Origin: Eubacterium sp. CAG:274
GTDB lineage: Bacteria > Bacillota > Clostridia > Lachnospirales > CAG-274
Direction: 5' to 3'
DNA length: 64,000 nt
NCBI GenBank assembly: GCA_000432155.1
Contig: FR888508.1
Coordinates: forward strand, 34,041-98,040
Notes under the pieces: generated by a model
The model's input: only the letters and a program-made list of their open reading frames with translations
Databases searched by the model: none
Told to the model about the DNA's origin: nothing
Position numbers and translations under genes: made by a program
In this document: piece by piece, positions 26,175-36,400 of the stretch
Position numbering within the stretch: the first letter of the stretch is position 1
Layout: every line of letters begins with the position of its first letter

Positions 26175-26218
26175 AAAGAGGTTCAAAAAGGCATAACATC
26201 ACCTTTTAGAACCTCTTT
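26175..26218 (-). terminator. Terminator after 4-hydroxybutyrate dehydrogenase
   Basis: AAAGAGGTTC with inner AAAAGG pairs with CCTTTT and GAACCTCTTT; six T follow on the minus strand. Confidence 0.85.
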
Positions 26219-26235
26219 GTTCCTCTTATAATTAC

Positions 26236-27354
26236 TTAAAATAAACTCTTGTAAATTTCTTTAACTGTTTCAGCAGTCAATTCTGTATAATTGTTATTCA
26301 TAAGTCTTGTCTGCTTTGTCATTACAGTTTCTGTGAAATCTGCTATATCTTCCTGTGTCATACCATATTCATGGAGTGCTTTCTTAGGAATAATATGATT
26401 TAAAAGTTTTTCAATTTCTGTATAAACTTCATCTTCGCCACAACCTAAAATTCCAGCTAAATGATTATTTAACTTATTAATAATACCTACTGGCTGAAGT
26501 TTCATATATGTTTTATAAACTTCTGTAAATATAGCATAGTTAGCCTCGCCATGAGGTACATGATACTTTGCTCCTAAAGGATAGCTCATTGCGTGAACAG
26601 CTGCACAGCCTGCATTGCCAAATGCAATACCTGCATATGTAGAAGCAAGCATAAACTGTCTTAAAATAGGCTTTCTTGCTTCTTCGCCATTTTTAGCAAT
26701 TTCCTGATAACCCTTTAAAATCATATCCATAGCATTTAATGAAAACATTCTTGTGAAATCATTGCCCTTTGGGGAGGTAAATGATTCAATAGAATGAATA
26801 AGTGCATCAATAGAACTTGTTGCAAAATACTTCATTGGAAGTCCTGCAAGCAATTCTGGAATTAAAATAGCCTTGTCTGGATAAAGCTCGTCAACAGCAA
26901 GACCAAACTTTGAATTAATAGCTGTTAATTCAAGAATAGAAATATTTGTTACTTCGCTACCTGTACCACAAGTTGTTGGAACAAGAATAAGCTCCTTATC
27001 CTTTACAATTTCCAATTCCTTGTTGAACAATTTAACTACTGGTGAAACTGTTTTAAGAGCAAACAACTTAGCAACATCAAGTATAGTACCTCCACCAATA
27101 GAGAATACTCTGTTGTATGTTTTACCCTCTAAATCCTTACAGATACCCTCGACCATAAGGTCTGTTGGTTCTCCACTACCATAATTTCTGTAATTTACTA
27201 CAATAGCCCCACTATTATCTAACTCTGGAAAAAGACGATTTTTTGTACCGTTACTAACAAACACAAGGTCGCCTTTGCCGATACCATAAGTATCAGCAAA
27301 GTCCTTGCAAGTTTCAAATTCCTGTATTGTAGGAACAACCTTAAACTGCTTCAT
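26236..27354 (-). CDS. 4-hydroxybutyrate dehydrogenase (iron-containing ADH family)
   Basis: 372 residues. Group III metal-dependent dehydrogenase: nucleotide motif FSIGGGTILDVAK near residue 92, VPTTCGTGSEVTNISI near 135, and the metal-ligand block HAMSYPLGAKYHVPHGEANY near 258. The overall pattern (SSIDALIHSIESF, YAGIAFGNAGCAAVHA) resembles clostridial 4-hydroxybutyrate dehydrogenase, which reduces succinate semialdehyde to 4-hydroxybutyrate with NADH. It lies 14 bases after the GABA transaminase gene, which makes succinate semialdehyde, so the pair forms the first half of GABA fermentation. Confidence 0.88.
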   Translation of the reverse strand: MKQFKVVPTIQEFETCKDFADTYGIGKGDLVFVSNGTKNRLFPELDNSGAIVVNYRNYGSGEPTDLMVEGICKDLEGKTYNRVFSIGGGTILDVAKLFALKTVSPVVKLFNKELEIVKDKELILVPTTCGTGSEVTNISILELTAINSKFGLAVDELYPDKAILIPELLAGLPMKYFATSSIDALIHSIESFTSPKGNDFTRMFSLNAMDMILKGYQEIAKNGEEARKPILRQFMLASTYAGIAFGNAGCAAVHAMSYPLGAKYHVPHGEANYAIFTEVYKTYMKLQPVGIINKLNNHLAGILGCGEDEVYTEIEKLLNHIIPKKALHEYGMTQEDIADFTETVMTKQTRLMNNNYTELTAETVKEIYKSLF

Positions 27355-27368
27355 AAGCTCACCTCAAA

Positions 27369-28721
27369 TTACATACAAGCCTTAATAGCGTTTTCGTAAA
27401 TTTCAAGACCTGCATCAAGCTGTGCGTCTGTAATTACAAGTGGAGCAAGGAAACGAATTACATTGCCATAAATACCTGCATTTTCAACTAATAAACCATT
27501 CTTTGCACATTCCTGAATGAACTTGCCAACAAATTCTGGGTTTGGTTCTTTTGTCTTCTTATCCTTAACAAATTCTACACCAATCATAGCACCAAGACCT
27601 CTGACATCGCCAACAACTTCGTACTTTTCTTTCATTTCATTGAAAGCAGCCATTACTTTCTTACCGATTTCCTGACTACGCTTTACAAGTCCACCCTCGT
27701 CCATAAGCTTTAATACTTCAAGACCAGCTGCACAAGCTAAAGCGTTACCACCGTATGTACCACCGATTGTACCACCTGGAACTGCATCCATAACTTCCTT
27801 AGAAGCAATAACAGCTGAAAGTGGAACACCACCGGCAATAGACTTAGCAGTTGCAATAATATCTGGTGCACAACCATTTTCTTTCCAATATTCAGATGCG
27901 AAAAGCTTACCTGTACGACCGAAGCCTGACTGAACTTCATCAGCAATTAATAAGATACCCTTTTCATCACAAATCTTACGAACAGCCTTTACAAATTCAA
28001 TAGGAGCTGGGATAAAACCACCTTCGCCCTGTAATGGTTCCATAACGATTGCTGCTACATATTCTGCTGGAGAGCAGTTTTCAAATACATCGTAAACACT
28101 CTTTACACATTCGTCCATATATTCCTTATCAGTCATACCTTCTGGCTTTCTGTAAAGGTAAGGGAATTGTGCTCTGTAAACACCATCAGGGAAAGGACCC
28201 ATACCAACTGCATATGCTTTCTTAGCTGTCATTGTCATTGTAAGAACTGTTCTACCATGGAAAGCACCTGAGAAAACGATGATGTTTGGTCTCTTTGTAG
28301 CACCCTTTGCAATCTTAACTGCATTTTCATCAGCTTCTGCACCAGAGTTTGCAAACATTACTTTCTTTTCGTCTTCCTTAATAGGAGCAACTGCTGCAAG
28401 CTTTTCAGCAAGTTCAATGTAACCTTCGTGAGTTACAACATTGAACATACCATGGAAATACTTTTCAGCCTGTTTCTTAACAGCTTCAACAAGTGCTGGG
28501 TTTGTATGACCTACATTTAAAACACCAACGCCACCAATCCAGTCAAGGAAGTAGTTGCCGTCAACATCTTCAATAATAGCACCCTCTGCCTTTGCCATAA
28601 CACATGGGTATACGCAACGGATTGCATTAGGAACAATATTCTTTCTTCTTTCAATAATTTCTGCTGCCTTTGGACCAGGTAACTGTGCTGTCTTAATCTT
28701 AGGTAATTCGTCTCTTAACAT
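27369..28721 (-). CDS. gabT: 4-aminobutyrate transaminase (class III, PLP)
   Basis: 450 residues. Transfers the amino group of GABA to 2-oxoglutarate or pyruvate, giving succinate semialdehyde. Class III features: LDWIGGVGVLNVGHTNP near residue 60, the cofactor-phosphate block NSGAEADENAVKIAK, FSGAFHGRT, the acidic ring contact LIADEVQSGFGRTGKLF, the Schiff-base lysine in IATAKSIAGGVPLSA near 290, and GGTYGGNALACAA. The GABA role is supported by the adjacent dehydrogenase. Start 28721 is chosen because GGAGG lies 9 bases upstream; the ATG at 28730 abuts the ribosome site. Confidence 0.9.
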   Translation of the reverse strand: MLRDELPKIKTAQLPGPKAAEIIERRKNIVPNAIRCVYPCVMAKAEGAIIEDVDGNYFLDWIGGVGVLNVGHTNPALVEAVKKQAEKYFHGMFNVVTHEGYIELAEKLAAVAPIKEDEKKVMFANSGAEADENAVKIAKGATKRPNIIVFSGAFHGRTVLTMTMTAKKAYAVGMGPFPDGVYRAQFPYLYRKPEGMTDKEYMDECVKSVYDVFENCSPAEYVAAIVMEPLQGEGGFIPAPIEFVKAVRKICDEKGILLIADEVQSGFGRTGKLFASEYWKENGCAPDIIATAKSIAGGVPLSAVIASKEVMDAVPGGTIGGTYGGNALACAAGLEVLKLMDEGGLVKRSQEIGKKVMAAFNEMKEKYEVVGDVRGLGAMIGVEFVKDKKTKEPNPEFVGKFIQECAKNGLLVENAGIYGNVIRFLAPLVITDAQLDAGLEIYENAIKACM

Positions 28722-28775
28722 AATATTCATCCTCCAAACTCATAATCATATATCAAAAAAATATTTTATATAACG

Positions 28776-28814
28776 AAAAAGACGCCCACAGTAATTTTCA
28801 TTACCATGAACGCC
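28776..28814 (-). terminator. Leader terminator (attenuator candidate) of gabT
   Basis: In the gabT leader RNA, 15 consecutive pairs (five of them G-U) form between GGCGTTCATGGTAAT and ATTACTGTGGGCGTC around a 4-base loop, followed by five U. It starts only about 15 bases after the predicted transcription start. Confidence 0.55.
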
Positions 28815-28835
28815 TTTGTTCTTTGCTATGCCCTT

Positions 28836-28864
28836 ATTATAGTCATCATTGTGACACAAGTCAA
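28836..28864 (-). promoter_or_regulatory. Promoter of gabT-4hbD
   Basis: On the minus strand, TTGACT (28859-28864), 17 bases, TATAAT (28836-28841). Confidence 0.8.
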
Positions 28865-28870
28865 TTGTGT
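28854..28870. promoter_or_regulatory. Inverted repeat over the gabT -35
   Basis: ACACAA-N5-TTGTGT overlaps the -35 of the gabT promoter. It shares the half-site CACAA with the dyad at 28885-28913. Confidence 0.5.
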
Positions 28871-28884
28871 TTTAGCCTAAACTA

Positions 28885-28913
28885 TTGTGCTGTAATTTAT
28901 GCTTGTAGCACAA
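28885..28913. promoter_or_regulatory. Inverted repeat over the regulator -35
   Basis: TTGTGCT-N15-AGCACAA; its right arm overlaps the -35 TTGTAG of the divergent regulator gene. Confidence 0.5.
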
Positions 28914-28931
28914 ATCAAAATATGATATATT
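28903..28931 (+). promoter_or_regulatory. Promoter of the PucR-type regulator
   Basis: TTGTAG (28903-28908), 17 bases, TATATT (28926-28931). Confidence 0.45.
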
Positions 28932-28956
28932 ATAGTAAAAAGAAAGGGGTGTTTCT

Positions 28957-30099
28957 ATGTCTGTTACTTTAAAAGAACTTTGTCAAAAGGATAATAACAA
29001 ATATTCTATAAAACTTCATTGTCGCCAAAACCTATTGGATATATCCGTTGCTTGGGTTTATCTACTGGAAGATATTGAAAACAACGACTTTTTACGAGCT
29101 AATGAACTGGTAATAACTACCGGTATGCAAATACATAATCAGGAGGATATGCTCCACTTGATTGATATTTTAGCAAAAAGAAAATGTTGCGGACTTATAC
29201 TAAATACTGGGCGATATGTTCTTGATGCACATATAACTGATGAAGTGTGCGAATATGCCAATAAATTGAACTTTCCTCTCCTGTCAATGCCGTGGAAAGT
29301 CCACATTGCAGAAATAATGCAGGATTTTTGTATGATGTTATCTCAACAGGCATTAATAGACAATACCCTTGCATTGTCTTTTGAAAATGCTCTTATATCT
29401 CCAGAATATAGTGAAAGTTATATTCCAACTATTACACAGGGTGGATATGATAAGGACGGAAATTACTGTGTTGTAACAATTACATCTAAAAACTCGGCTG
29501 AAATGACTAAAAAACATATTTCATCTCTGCTCCCTAAATGTAATATTATAAACCACAACAATTACACTATACTTGTACTGTACAATGAGGAAATTGCTGA
29601 GTTTAAAAATATTTTGGAAGAACGAAAAAGGGACTTAACCGACTATGTAGAAAATGTTGGCATAGGTTCTAGTATAAATGACTTAATTGACCTACACAAA
29701 AGCTATAGAGAATCCGTATTTGCCCATAAAGTTGCTACTTCTACAAATGTGAAAATACAGTATTTTTCAGACCTAGGACTATTCCGTATTTTCTATGAAA
29801 CACAGGATAAATCTATATTGGAAAGCATAGCAAAATCAACTTTAAGCTCTATTATTGCCTACGATAGTATTCACAACAGCGAATACTTTGAAACCTTAAA
29901 GGTGTATTTAAACCATGGCTCAAGTATACTGGAAACTGCCCTTATTATGAACACTCATAGAAATACTATAAATTACAGAATGAGAAAAATAAGAGAAATT
30001 TTATGTAAAGACCTTGATGACCCTCAATATATTTTTAATCTTATGTTAGCCTATAACATAATGGACTATTTGGATATTTCAACCCTTAAAACAAATTAA
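28957..30099 (+). CDS. PucR-family transcriptional regulator
   Basis: 380 residues. The N-terminal PucR ligand domain (about 1-120) shows the family pattern VTLKELC, then WVYLLEDIENNDFLRANELVITTGM and LILNTGRYV. The middle GGDEF-like CdaR region has no catalytic motif. The C-terminus has the PucR/CdaR HTH: LKVYLNHGSSILETALIMNTHRNTINYRMRKIREIL near 330-365. Divergent placement from gabT, with CACAA/TTGTG dyads covering both -35 regions, suggests a GABA-responsive activator with autoregulation. AAAGGGG precedes the ATG. Confidence 0.88.
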   Translation: MSVTLKELCQKDNNKYSIKLHCRQNLLDISVAWVYLLEDIENNDFLRANELVITTGMQIHNQEDMLHLIDILAKRKCCGLILNTGRYVLDAHITDEVCEYANKLNFPLLSMPWKVHIAEIMQDFCMMLSQQALIDNTLALSFENALISPEYSESYIPTITQGGYDKDGNYCVVTITSKNSAEMTKKHISSLLPKCNIINHNNYTILVLYNEEIAEFKNILEERKRDLTDYVENVGIGSSINDLIDLHKSYRESVFAHKVATSTNVKIQYFSDLGLFRIFYETQDKSILESIAKSTLSSIIAYDSIHNSEYFETLKVYLNHGSSILETALIMNTHRNTINYRMRKIREILCKDLDDPQYIFNLMLAYNIMDYLDISTLKTN

Positions 30100-30110
30100 T
30101 TTTTGTTATT

Positions 30111-30177
30111 CAGAACAAATTAACTTTGTTAATTTGTGGCTTGATAAACAAGCCATCGGATTTATCTTTCCGATTCA
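30111..30177 (+). repeat. Three-hairpin repeat unit, copy iii
   Basis: CAGAAC, hairpin A (ACAAATTAAC-TTT-GTTAATTTGT), hairpin B (TGGCTTG-ATAAA-CAAGCCA), hairpin C (ATCGGA-TTTATCTT-TCCGAT), TTCA. It lies between the stop of the PucR-type gene and the terminator of the convergent peptidase gene. Confidence 0.7.
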
Positions 30178-30185
30178 ATATAAAA

Positions 30186-30216
30186 AAGCCTTTGCATTTT
30201 TACTTTGCAAAGGCTT
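30186..30216 (-). terminator. Terminator of the C39-like peptidase gene
   Basis: A perfect 11-bp stem, AAGCCTTTGCA/TGCAAAGGCTT, followed by T residues on the minus strand. Confidence 0.85.
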
Positions 30217-30221
30217 ATACA

Positions 30222-31658
30222 TTATTTATTTAATTTTGCTATGCTAGTTGTAGCATTTGTTTTATTATTATTTATTTTGTTACTATTTTGAGCCACATTC
30301 TTTGGATAAATATACACCACATACTGCTGGCAATAACCGGCTGAAAGCTGTTGGTAAGTAAAACCATGTGTAGGATTTTTGCCTGAATCGGCTGTATAAT
30401 ACTTATCTCCTACTCTATTTCGAACCATAATATAATGTCTGCCACCAAAATCTACCCAATCACTACCCTTTGAAACAAAAAGTGCAACACCATTTGCATC
30501 AAGACAAGCGTCCATAGTTGACTTTTTAGCCTCATTCCATGGTTCCATATAAACAGGGAAACCTGCAAGCTGTGCCAACTTAGCCTGTGACTTAGAATAA
30601 ATTATTACCTGATACCAAGCACTATTACCTATAAGAAGATTTGCTGCAAGAGCAACTTCCGGAGGAGAAACTGTAACACCAGAAAGTGTTGAAAGTGCCA
30701 TAGCGAGGGAACAAACACCACAAGAATTGCCTGCCCATACCTTACCTGGAGCAAGACCTGAAACCTCTATTACAGAATTTGCTGTTTGCAATTCTGTAGC
30801 TGGTTCTGTTTTACTCTTATTCTTATTTGCTGTCTTTGCCTTTGTTGTCTGTTCTGTAGACTTTTCTACAACCTTAGTAGTTGCTTCCTCTACCTTTACA
30901 GCTGAATCGGAAAGCATAATTTCAGGCATAACTTCTATAACTTTTCCGTCTTTGCCAACGCTTTCAGTTACAGCCTCACTAACAGCCTCTATTTTTTCAT
31001 CTTTCTTTATATTCTTAAAAAGACTATTTGAGCTACTTGTACTACCTCCACCATAAGCACAAGAATATTTATTAGGCCACTTGTGTCCTAACTGGTGCCA
31101 ATGAACAGTACCATAACCGTTTATTTTAGTGAACTTATCTTCCTCGTACTTAGACTTTTCAAGTTCTGTATTATCCCCAACATAGACCATTAAGTCCTTT
31201 ATATACTGTTCATTACTAGCCTTTGCCACTTTTTCAAGCTGAGGCCACAAGCCACTAAATGTACCCTTTTTACCATACAATTTACCGTCAGCATTATAAT
31301 GACAAGCTACAGGACCATTAGAAGTAGTTTCTGTATTTAATTCTGCATATGTTGTAGATGTACTGGAAGAAGATTCTGTCAATATTTCTTCAGCATTTAC
31401 CATTTCTTCCTCTTTGGTTAAAACGCCATTTTTTAAATTAACAACTCCACTTACTACAATCACAACAACAGCAAATACGCAAACTATAACATAAGATTTT
31501 TTCTGTTTGATAAATCTGCCTATGATTTTGATTTTTTCTTTTCCACTAGCTTCTGACCATTTTTCAAAAACATCATTTTCAGATGAACTGCCTTTGAAAA
31601 ACTTCAGAGGTTTAGTAAAAATTTGTTTTACCTTTTCCGTCATTTTTTTTAATTTCAT
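30222..31658 (-). CDS. Membrane-anchored C39-like cysteine peptidase domain protein
   Basis: About 478 residues. A basic N-terminal cytoplasmic stretch is followed by one transmembrane helix (about 55-78, YVIVCVFAVVVIVVSGVV) and a long extracellular part. Near residue 150 there is a W/H-rich block (GTVHWHQLGHKWPN), then a Thr/Lys-rich linker, then a Peptidase_C39_2-type domain at about 310-460. Its Cys is in GNSCGVCSLAMALS, its His in GGRHYIMVRN and its Asp in YTADSGKN, so the catalytic set is present. The target is unknown; maturation of an exported peptide or wall hydrolysis are both possible. The start is uncertain, because ATGs at 31667, 31658 and 31643 all lack a strong ribosome site. 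Confidence 0.7.
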   Translation of the reverse strand: MKLKKMTEKVKQIFTKPLKFFKGSSSENDVFEKWSEASGKEKIKIIGRFIKQKKSYVIVCVFAVVVIVVSGVVNLKNGVLTKEEEMVNAEEILTESSSSTSTTYAELNTETTSNGPVACHYNADGKLYGKKGTFSGLWPQLEKVAKASNEQYIKDLMVYVGDNTELEKSKYEEDKFTKINGYGTVHWHQLGHKWPNKYSCAYGGGSTSSSNSLFKNIKKDEKIEAVSEAVTESVGKDGKVIEVMPEIMLSDSAVKVEEATTKVVEKSTEQTTKAKTANKNKSKTEPATELQTANSVIEVSGLAPGKVWAGNSCGVCSLAMALSTLSGVTVSPPEVALAANLLIGNSAWYQVIIYSKSQAKLAQLAGFPVYMEPWNEAKKSTMDACLDANGVALFVSKGSDWVDFGGRHYIMVRNRVGDKYYTADSGKNPTHGFTYQQLSAGYCQQYVVYIYPKNVAQNSNKINNNKTNATTSIAKLNK

Positions 31659-31789
31659 TATAAGCATCCCAATCTTAAATAATTTCTGACAATTATATAT
31701 CATAGAACAAAAAAACTTATAAGTCAACAAAAAACGACATTGTTCAAACTTTTTTAATATTACAATAATAGCACAATTTTTTCAAAAAA

Positions 31790-31822
31790 ATATCCCAACT
31801 GCATTTGCTACAGTCGGGATAT
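31790..31822 (-). terminator. Terminator of the cfa-like gene
   Basis: ATATCCC.ACTG pairs with CAGT.GGGATAT; seven T follow on the minus strand. Confidence 0.8.
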
Positions 31823-31831
31823 GGTTATTAA

Positions 31832-32989
31832 TTATACAATTCTTGTCATAGGTAAATCGTTGTTTACGCCCTTTGACATTAAAATCTGGTGTAAATCTAT
31901 TATACCATTGTGGAATGTAGCAGCACAACTAGCTAAATACAAATCCCACATTCTGGCAAATTCTTCGCCCTTAGTTGCCACAATTTCGTCCCAATGTTTA
32001 AGGAAATTCTCTCTCCAACAAAGTAATGTCTTTGAATAATGTCTTCTTAAACTTTCAATATCAAGGGTATAGAAATTGTACTCCGGCATTATATCTTCTA
32101 TTTCTCTCAAGCTAGGTATTACACCACCTGGGAAAATATATTTCTTTATAAATGGGTCGCCCTCATGTTCCTTTAAGGCACTTATATAGTGAAGCAAGAA
32201 CAAGCCACCCTGCTTTAAAACAGCATTTACATTCTTTAAGAACAAGTCATAATGACCTCTGCCAACATGTTCAAGCATACCTACACTTACAACTCTATCA
32301 AACTGTAAGCCAGACTTTTCAAGCTCTCTATAGTCCATTAAATGAACCTCCAACTTGTCCTCCAAATGTTCTTTCTTTATATCTTCTTCAAATTTCTTTT
32401 TTTGTTCGCTACTTAAAGTAATACCGTAGCCCTTTACACCGTATTTCTTGGCAGCTTCTTTAAGCAAAAAGCCCCAGCCACAACCTATATCCAAAAGGGT
32501 CATACCCTCTTTAAGCTGTAACTTGTCCAAAATATGATGTACTTTATTTACCTGTGCATCGTAAAGAGTATCTGTAGGATTTTTAAAATACCCACAAGAA
32601 TAGCTCATTGTTTCATCAAGCCAAAGTTTGTAAAAATCATTACCTATATCATAATGTGAACTTACTTCTTCTTTTTGATGTTTCTTTGTCATTGATGTAA
32701 AAATAAGATTTTTAAGTTTCTTCTTATCTGTTGTAAACTTCCCCATTTGTCCAAGAAAAGAATCTAAAACTTCAAATAAATCCTTATCTACATCAATATC
32801 CTTACGCATATAGGCCTCACCTAAAGCAAGGGATGTACTTGTCACTAATTCTGTTTTACTAATATTGTTGTTGATAAACACTCTGAATTTAGGTTCATCT
32901 TTACCGACTTTTGTAACCTCGCCTTTACTTTCAATTTCAAATGATACTGGTATAATATTTGCAAGATAATTTGTTAAAAAAGCATTCAT
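31832..32989 (-). CDS. cfa: Cyclopropane-fatty-acyl-phospholipid synthase family protein
   Basis: 385 residues. SAM-dependent methyltransferase that adds a methylene bridge to unsaturated acyl chains of membrane lipids. The N-terminal lipid-binding part has FRVFINN and LGEAYMRKDIDVD. The catalytic domain starts with SHYDIGNDFYKLWLDETMSYSCGYF, then SAM motif I LLDIGCGWGFLLKEAAKKYG near residue 165, SVGMLEHVGRGHYDLF, and the late block FPGGVIPSLREIE and LRRHYSKTLLCWRENF, all typical of CfaS. GGAGG lies 10 bases before the ATG. The promoter lies far upstream, leaving a 280-base leader. Confidence 0.92.
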   Translation of the reverse strand: MNAFLTNYLANIIPVSFEIESKGEVTKVGKDEPKFRVFINNNISKTELVTSTSLALGEAYMRKDIDVDKDLFEVLDSFLGQMGKFTTDKKKLKNLIFTSMTKKHQKEEVSSHYDIGNDFYKLWLDETMSYSCGYFKNPTDTLYDAQVNKVHHILDKLQLKEGMTLLDIGCGWGFLLKEAAKKYGVKGYGITLSSEQKKKFEEDIKKEHLEDKLEVHLMDYRELEKSGLQFDRVVSVGMLEHVGRGHYDLFLKNVNAVLKQGGLFLLHYISALKEHEGDPFIKKYIFPGGVIPSLREIEDIMPEYNFYTLDIESLRRHYSKTLLCWRENFLKHWDEIVATKGEEFARMWDLYLASCAATFHNGIIDLHQILMSKGVNNDLPMTRIV

Positions 32990-33270
32990 AATCCTTTTTC
33001 CTCCTATTTTATGTAATAAAATAAGCAGTCAACTACCTAACGCCTATCATTCAACCATATAGCGAATTTTAATCAAAACACACTATAAATTTACTAATAA
33101 GACATTTAATTTAATATAATCATTTACCATAATACAATTAATATTTAGTAGCTTATATTCTGTTTATTTTTGTGAAATCTCCTAATATGTAACCAAAAGT
33201 TCCCACATATTTAGAATATAAAAAATACTTTCTCAAAGGCATAGCGTTCTATATTTTTATTTTTGCCTTG
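32990..33270 (-). other. Long untranslated leader of the cfa-like gene
   Basis: About 280 bases separate the predicted transcription start from the start codon. I see no ORF and no known riboswitch motif here. Confidence 0.4.
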
Positions 33271-33275
33271 TGGTC

Positions 33276-33304
33276 ATTATATTACTATTTTATTTAAAAG
33301 TCAA
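33276..33304 (-). promoter_or_regulatory. Promoter of the cfa-like gene
   Basis: On the minus strand, TTGACT (33299-33304), 17 bases, TATAAT (33276-33281). Confidence 0.7.
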
Positions 33305-33417
33305 CACCATTTTACATAAAAATAATGTATTATTTCTCTTATTTAATATAATATAGCTTTTTTTACAGTATTTTTATACTATGTATTATTGCCAATAATT
33401 TTATTTTTATTCCAGTT

Positions 33418-36400
33418 TTAATCAATTTTCCATTTTATAGTGCTTCCACTTTCATTCTTAGATACAATAAGCTGGTTGCCTATATTTTGCTTTAATTCTG
33501 ACACATGAGAAATAATTCCTATAAGTTTATCACTGCCTGCCATTTCTATAAGTACATTTACAGCCTGTGCTCTTGACCTATCATCTAATGAACCAAAGCC
33601 CTCATCAATAAACATCATATCTAGGTTAATAGAACCTTTTTTACTCTTTATTTGGTCTGCCATACCTAGTGCCAAAGAAAGTGCCGCCATAAACGACTCT
33701 CCTCCGGAAAGAGTTTTTATTTCTCTTACCTTACCAGTTACCAAAGAATAAACCATTAAATCAAGTCCCTCATTGGCCCTTTTTCCCGCTTTATTAAGGT
33801 CCTTTAATATCAATTGGAACTGACCACCTGTCATATTTTCAAATCGCTTGTTTGCCGAATGAAGAATATTCTGTAAATAGTATCTTTGAACAAAGGTTTC
33901 CAAGTCAATTTTGGCTTGTTTACTTGCTGAACCTGATATTAAATCGGCTATAACATTTACCTTGTTATAATCTTTTAAAATTTCTGTCTGATTTTCAACT
34001 TTCTCTGTAATACGGTTTAAAATGCCATTATTATTTTTAAGGGAATTAAACATAATATTTTTTTCTTCATCAGATTTTTTCTTGTCTTCCCTTAATTCCT
34101 CTACCTTGCTACTTAAAGCATCTATATCTGGTTTTTGCTTATTATTAATATATTTCAAGGCTGATTTTTTCTGAGTTTCAGCTGATTTTAAATCATCTTT
34201 GTATTTATTAATTTCAGTTGTTATTTCATTTATTTGGTCTTGACTATATTTTTCTATATATTCATTCCAACTATTATCATTGAAATTCTTTTCTGACAAA
34301 ATATTGTTGTACTCTGTTTCAGTTTTTGCAATTTCCTCAACAGCATTTGGCAAAGTTTTCTTGTATTCCTCCAAAAGTGTTTCTGCATTTTCCAATTTAA
34401 TTTTGGTATTTTCTTTTTCATTTTTAGCAACAGTATACTTGTTTTCAAGGTCATTTTTGTTTATTTCTGCTTTATTTATTGCTTTTTCTGCATCTTCTTT
34501 TGAACTATAGTCAGAATTATTTGTCATTTCACTTAAAGCAGTTTCTGTTTTTATAAGTTTTTCGTTGTACTCTTTTACTTCTGCGTCATATGTACTTAGT
34601 AACTCTGTTTCTTTCTCTATTTTTTCATTTAATTCAGAAATAGTATTTTCAGCCTTTTCTAAAATTTTAATACTTGCCCTATTTTCCGCATATTTTTTAT
34701 TCAAATCAGCTTTTCTTTCATTTAATACCTCTGTAATTGACTCCTTTGAAGATATATTAAGCAATTTACAAACTTCATCACAAGCCTGACTATAATTATT
34801 TTCCAAATTTTTAATATCTTTTATAATATTGTTACACTCCATTGACTTTTCTTGAAGTTTTTTATCAATTAAATCCCTTTTCTTCTTAGCGTTGTTTACT
34901 TCTTCTTGTGTAGGTATTTCAATACTTTCGTTACTTACATAAGGCTTAGGGTGAACTGTTGAGCCACAAACTTTACAAGGTTCTCCGTCTTTTAATTCCT
35001 TAGCCAATACACCAGCTTGTTCACTTAGAAATCTGTTATTTATGCGTTCGTACTCTCCATTTACAGCATTGTACTGTTCCTGACAATCTGTAAATTCTCT
35101 CTGTTTTCTAGTACATTCTTCCTGTAATTCTTTTATCTGACTTTGTACATTTTCTATGTTTTCATTTTTATCTACTATACTTTTGCACTCTTTTATTTCG
35201 TTATCCAACTGTGCCTTTTCAACATTGGCATTCTTATAGTTTTCTTTTATTTCATTATTTTCCTTTAATAAATTATTTATACTTTCAATTTCTTTTTCTT
35301 CTTTTGTTTTTAAATCAACAGCCTTGATGTACTGCTCTTTAATACTTTCAAGTTCTTTTTCAATTTTTTCTTTTTGCTCAAACATTTTAAGTGCTGAATT
35401 TACACTACTGCTTATTTCTGTAAATTCTTTTTTAGCATTTTCGAATAAAGGCTCTGTTTCCTTTAATTTATTTTCTGCATTTTTGAAAGCACTTTGTAAT
35501 TCCGGCAAAGATTGTTCTTGGGTATTTATTTTGTTTTCCAAATCCTTTTTTGCATTTTCTGCATTAACATAATTATTATAATAAGGCTTTACAACATAGG
35601 CATCATTTATTTTATTCAACAAGCTTTCCTTTTCAGCTATTGCCTCTTTTTGTTCCTTGCATTGAGCCAAAATCTTTTCTGCATTTTCATACTCAACAAA
35701 AGCTACTAAAATTTGGTTGGCCTCTGTCAAATCTGCACTTGCTTTCTCATAGGCGTCATTGTTTTTTTCATTATTTGCACATATATTGTCATACTGTGCT
35801 TTAAGATAGTTGCAATAATCCTTAAACAATGTAATAAACTCATTTATAATGGACATATTGCCATCTTGAAGTATATCTAAATATTCCTTTAATTCAGCAT
35901 ATTTTGCATAATTTTCATTTAAGATTACATTTAATAATTCAGTTTGACATTCTGTCTTTATTGTGCTTATTTGTTTTTCCAACGATTTTTTTCTATTTCC
36001 CAAAGCATCAGCTATTTTATCATATATTTCAGTATTAAAAAGCTTTCTGAAAATTTCTTTTTTGTTATTAGAACTTTCTCTAATAACATTCATAAATTCC
36101 CCTTGAGCTATCATAGCAACCTGCATAAACTGGTTTTTATTTAAGCCTACAATATCTATAATCTTATCATCTGCACCATTTTTCTTATCCCAACTGTTAC
36201 CACTATTATTTTCAATTAATGTAACTGTAGGATTTTCCGGCTTTTTAGCAAGAACTTTCTTCTTACTATTTTCTTTATACCTGTAATATTTAGGAGTTCT
36301 AATTATAGTGTACTGCTTTGCATTTTCTTCTGACGATTCTGCAAAGGTAAATGTAACACTTGGCTGTTTGGCATTGTATGAAAAGTTACTTTGGTATTCT

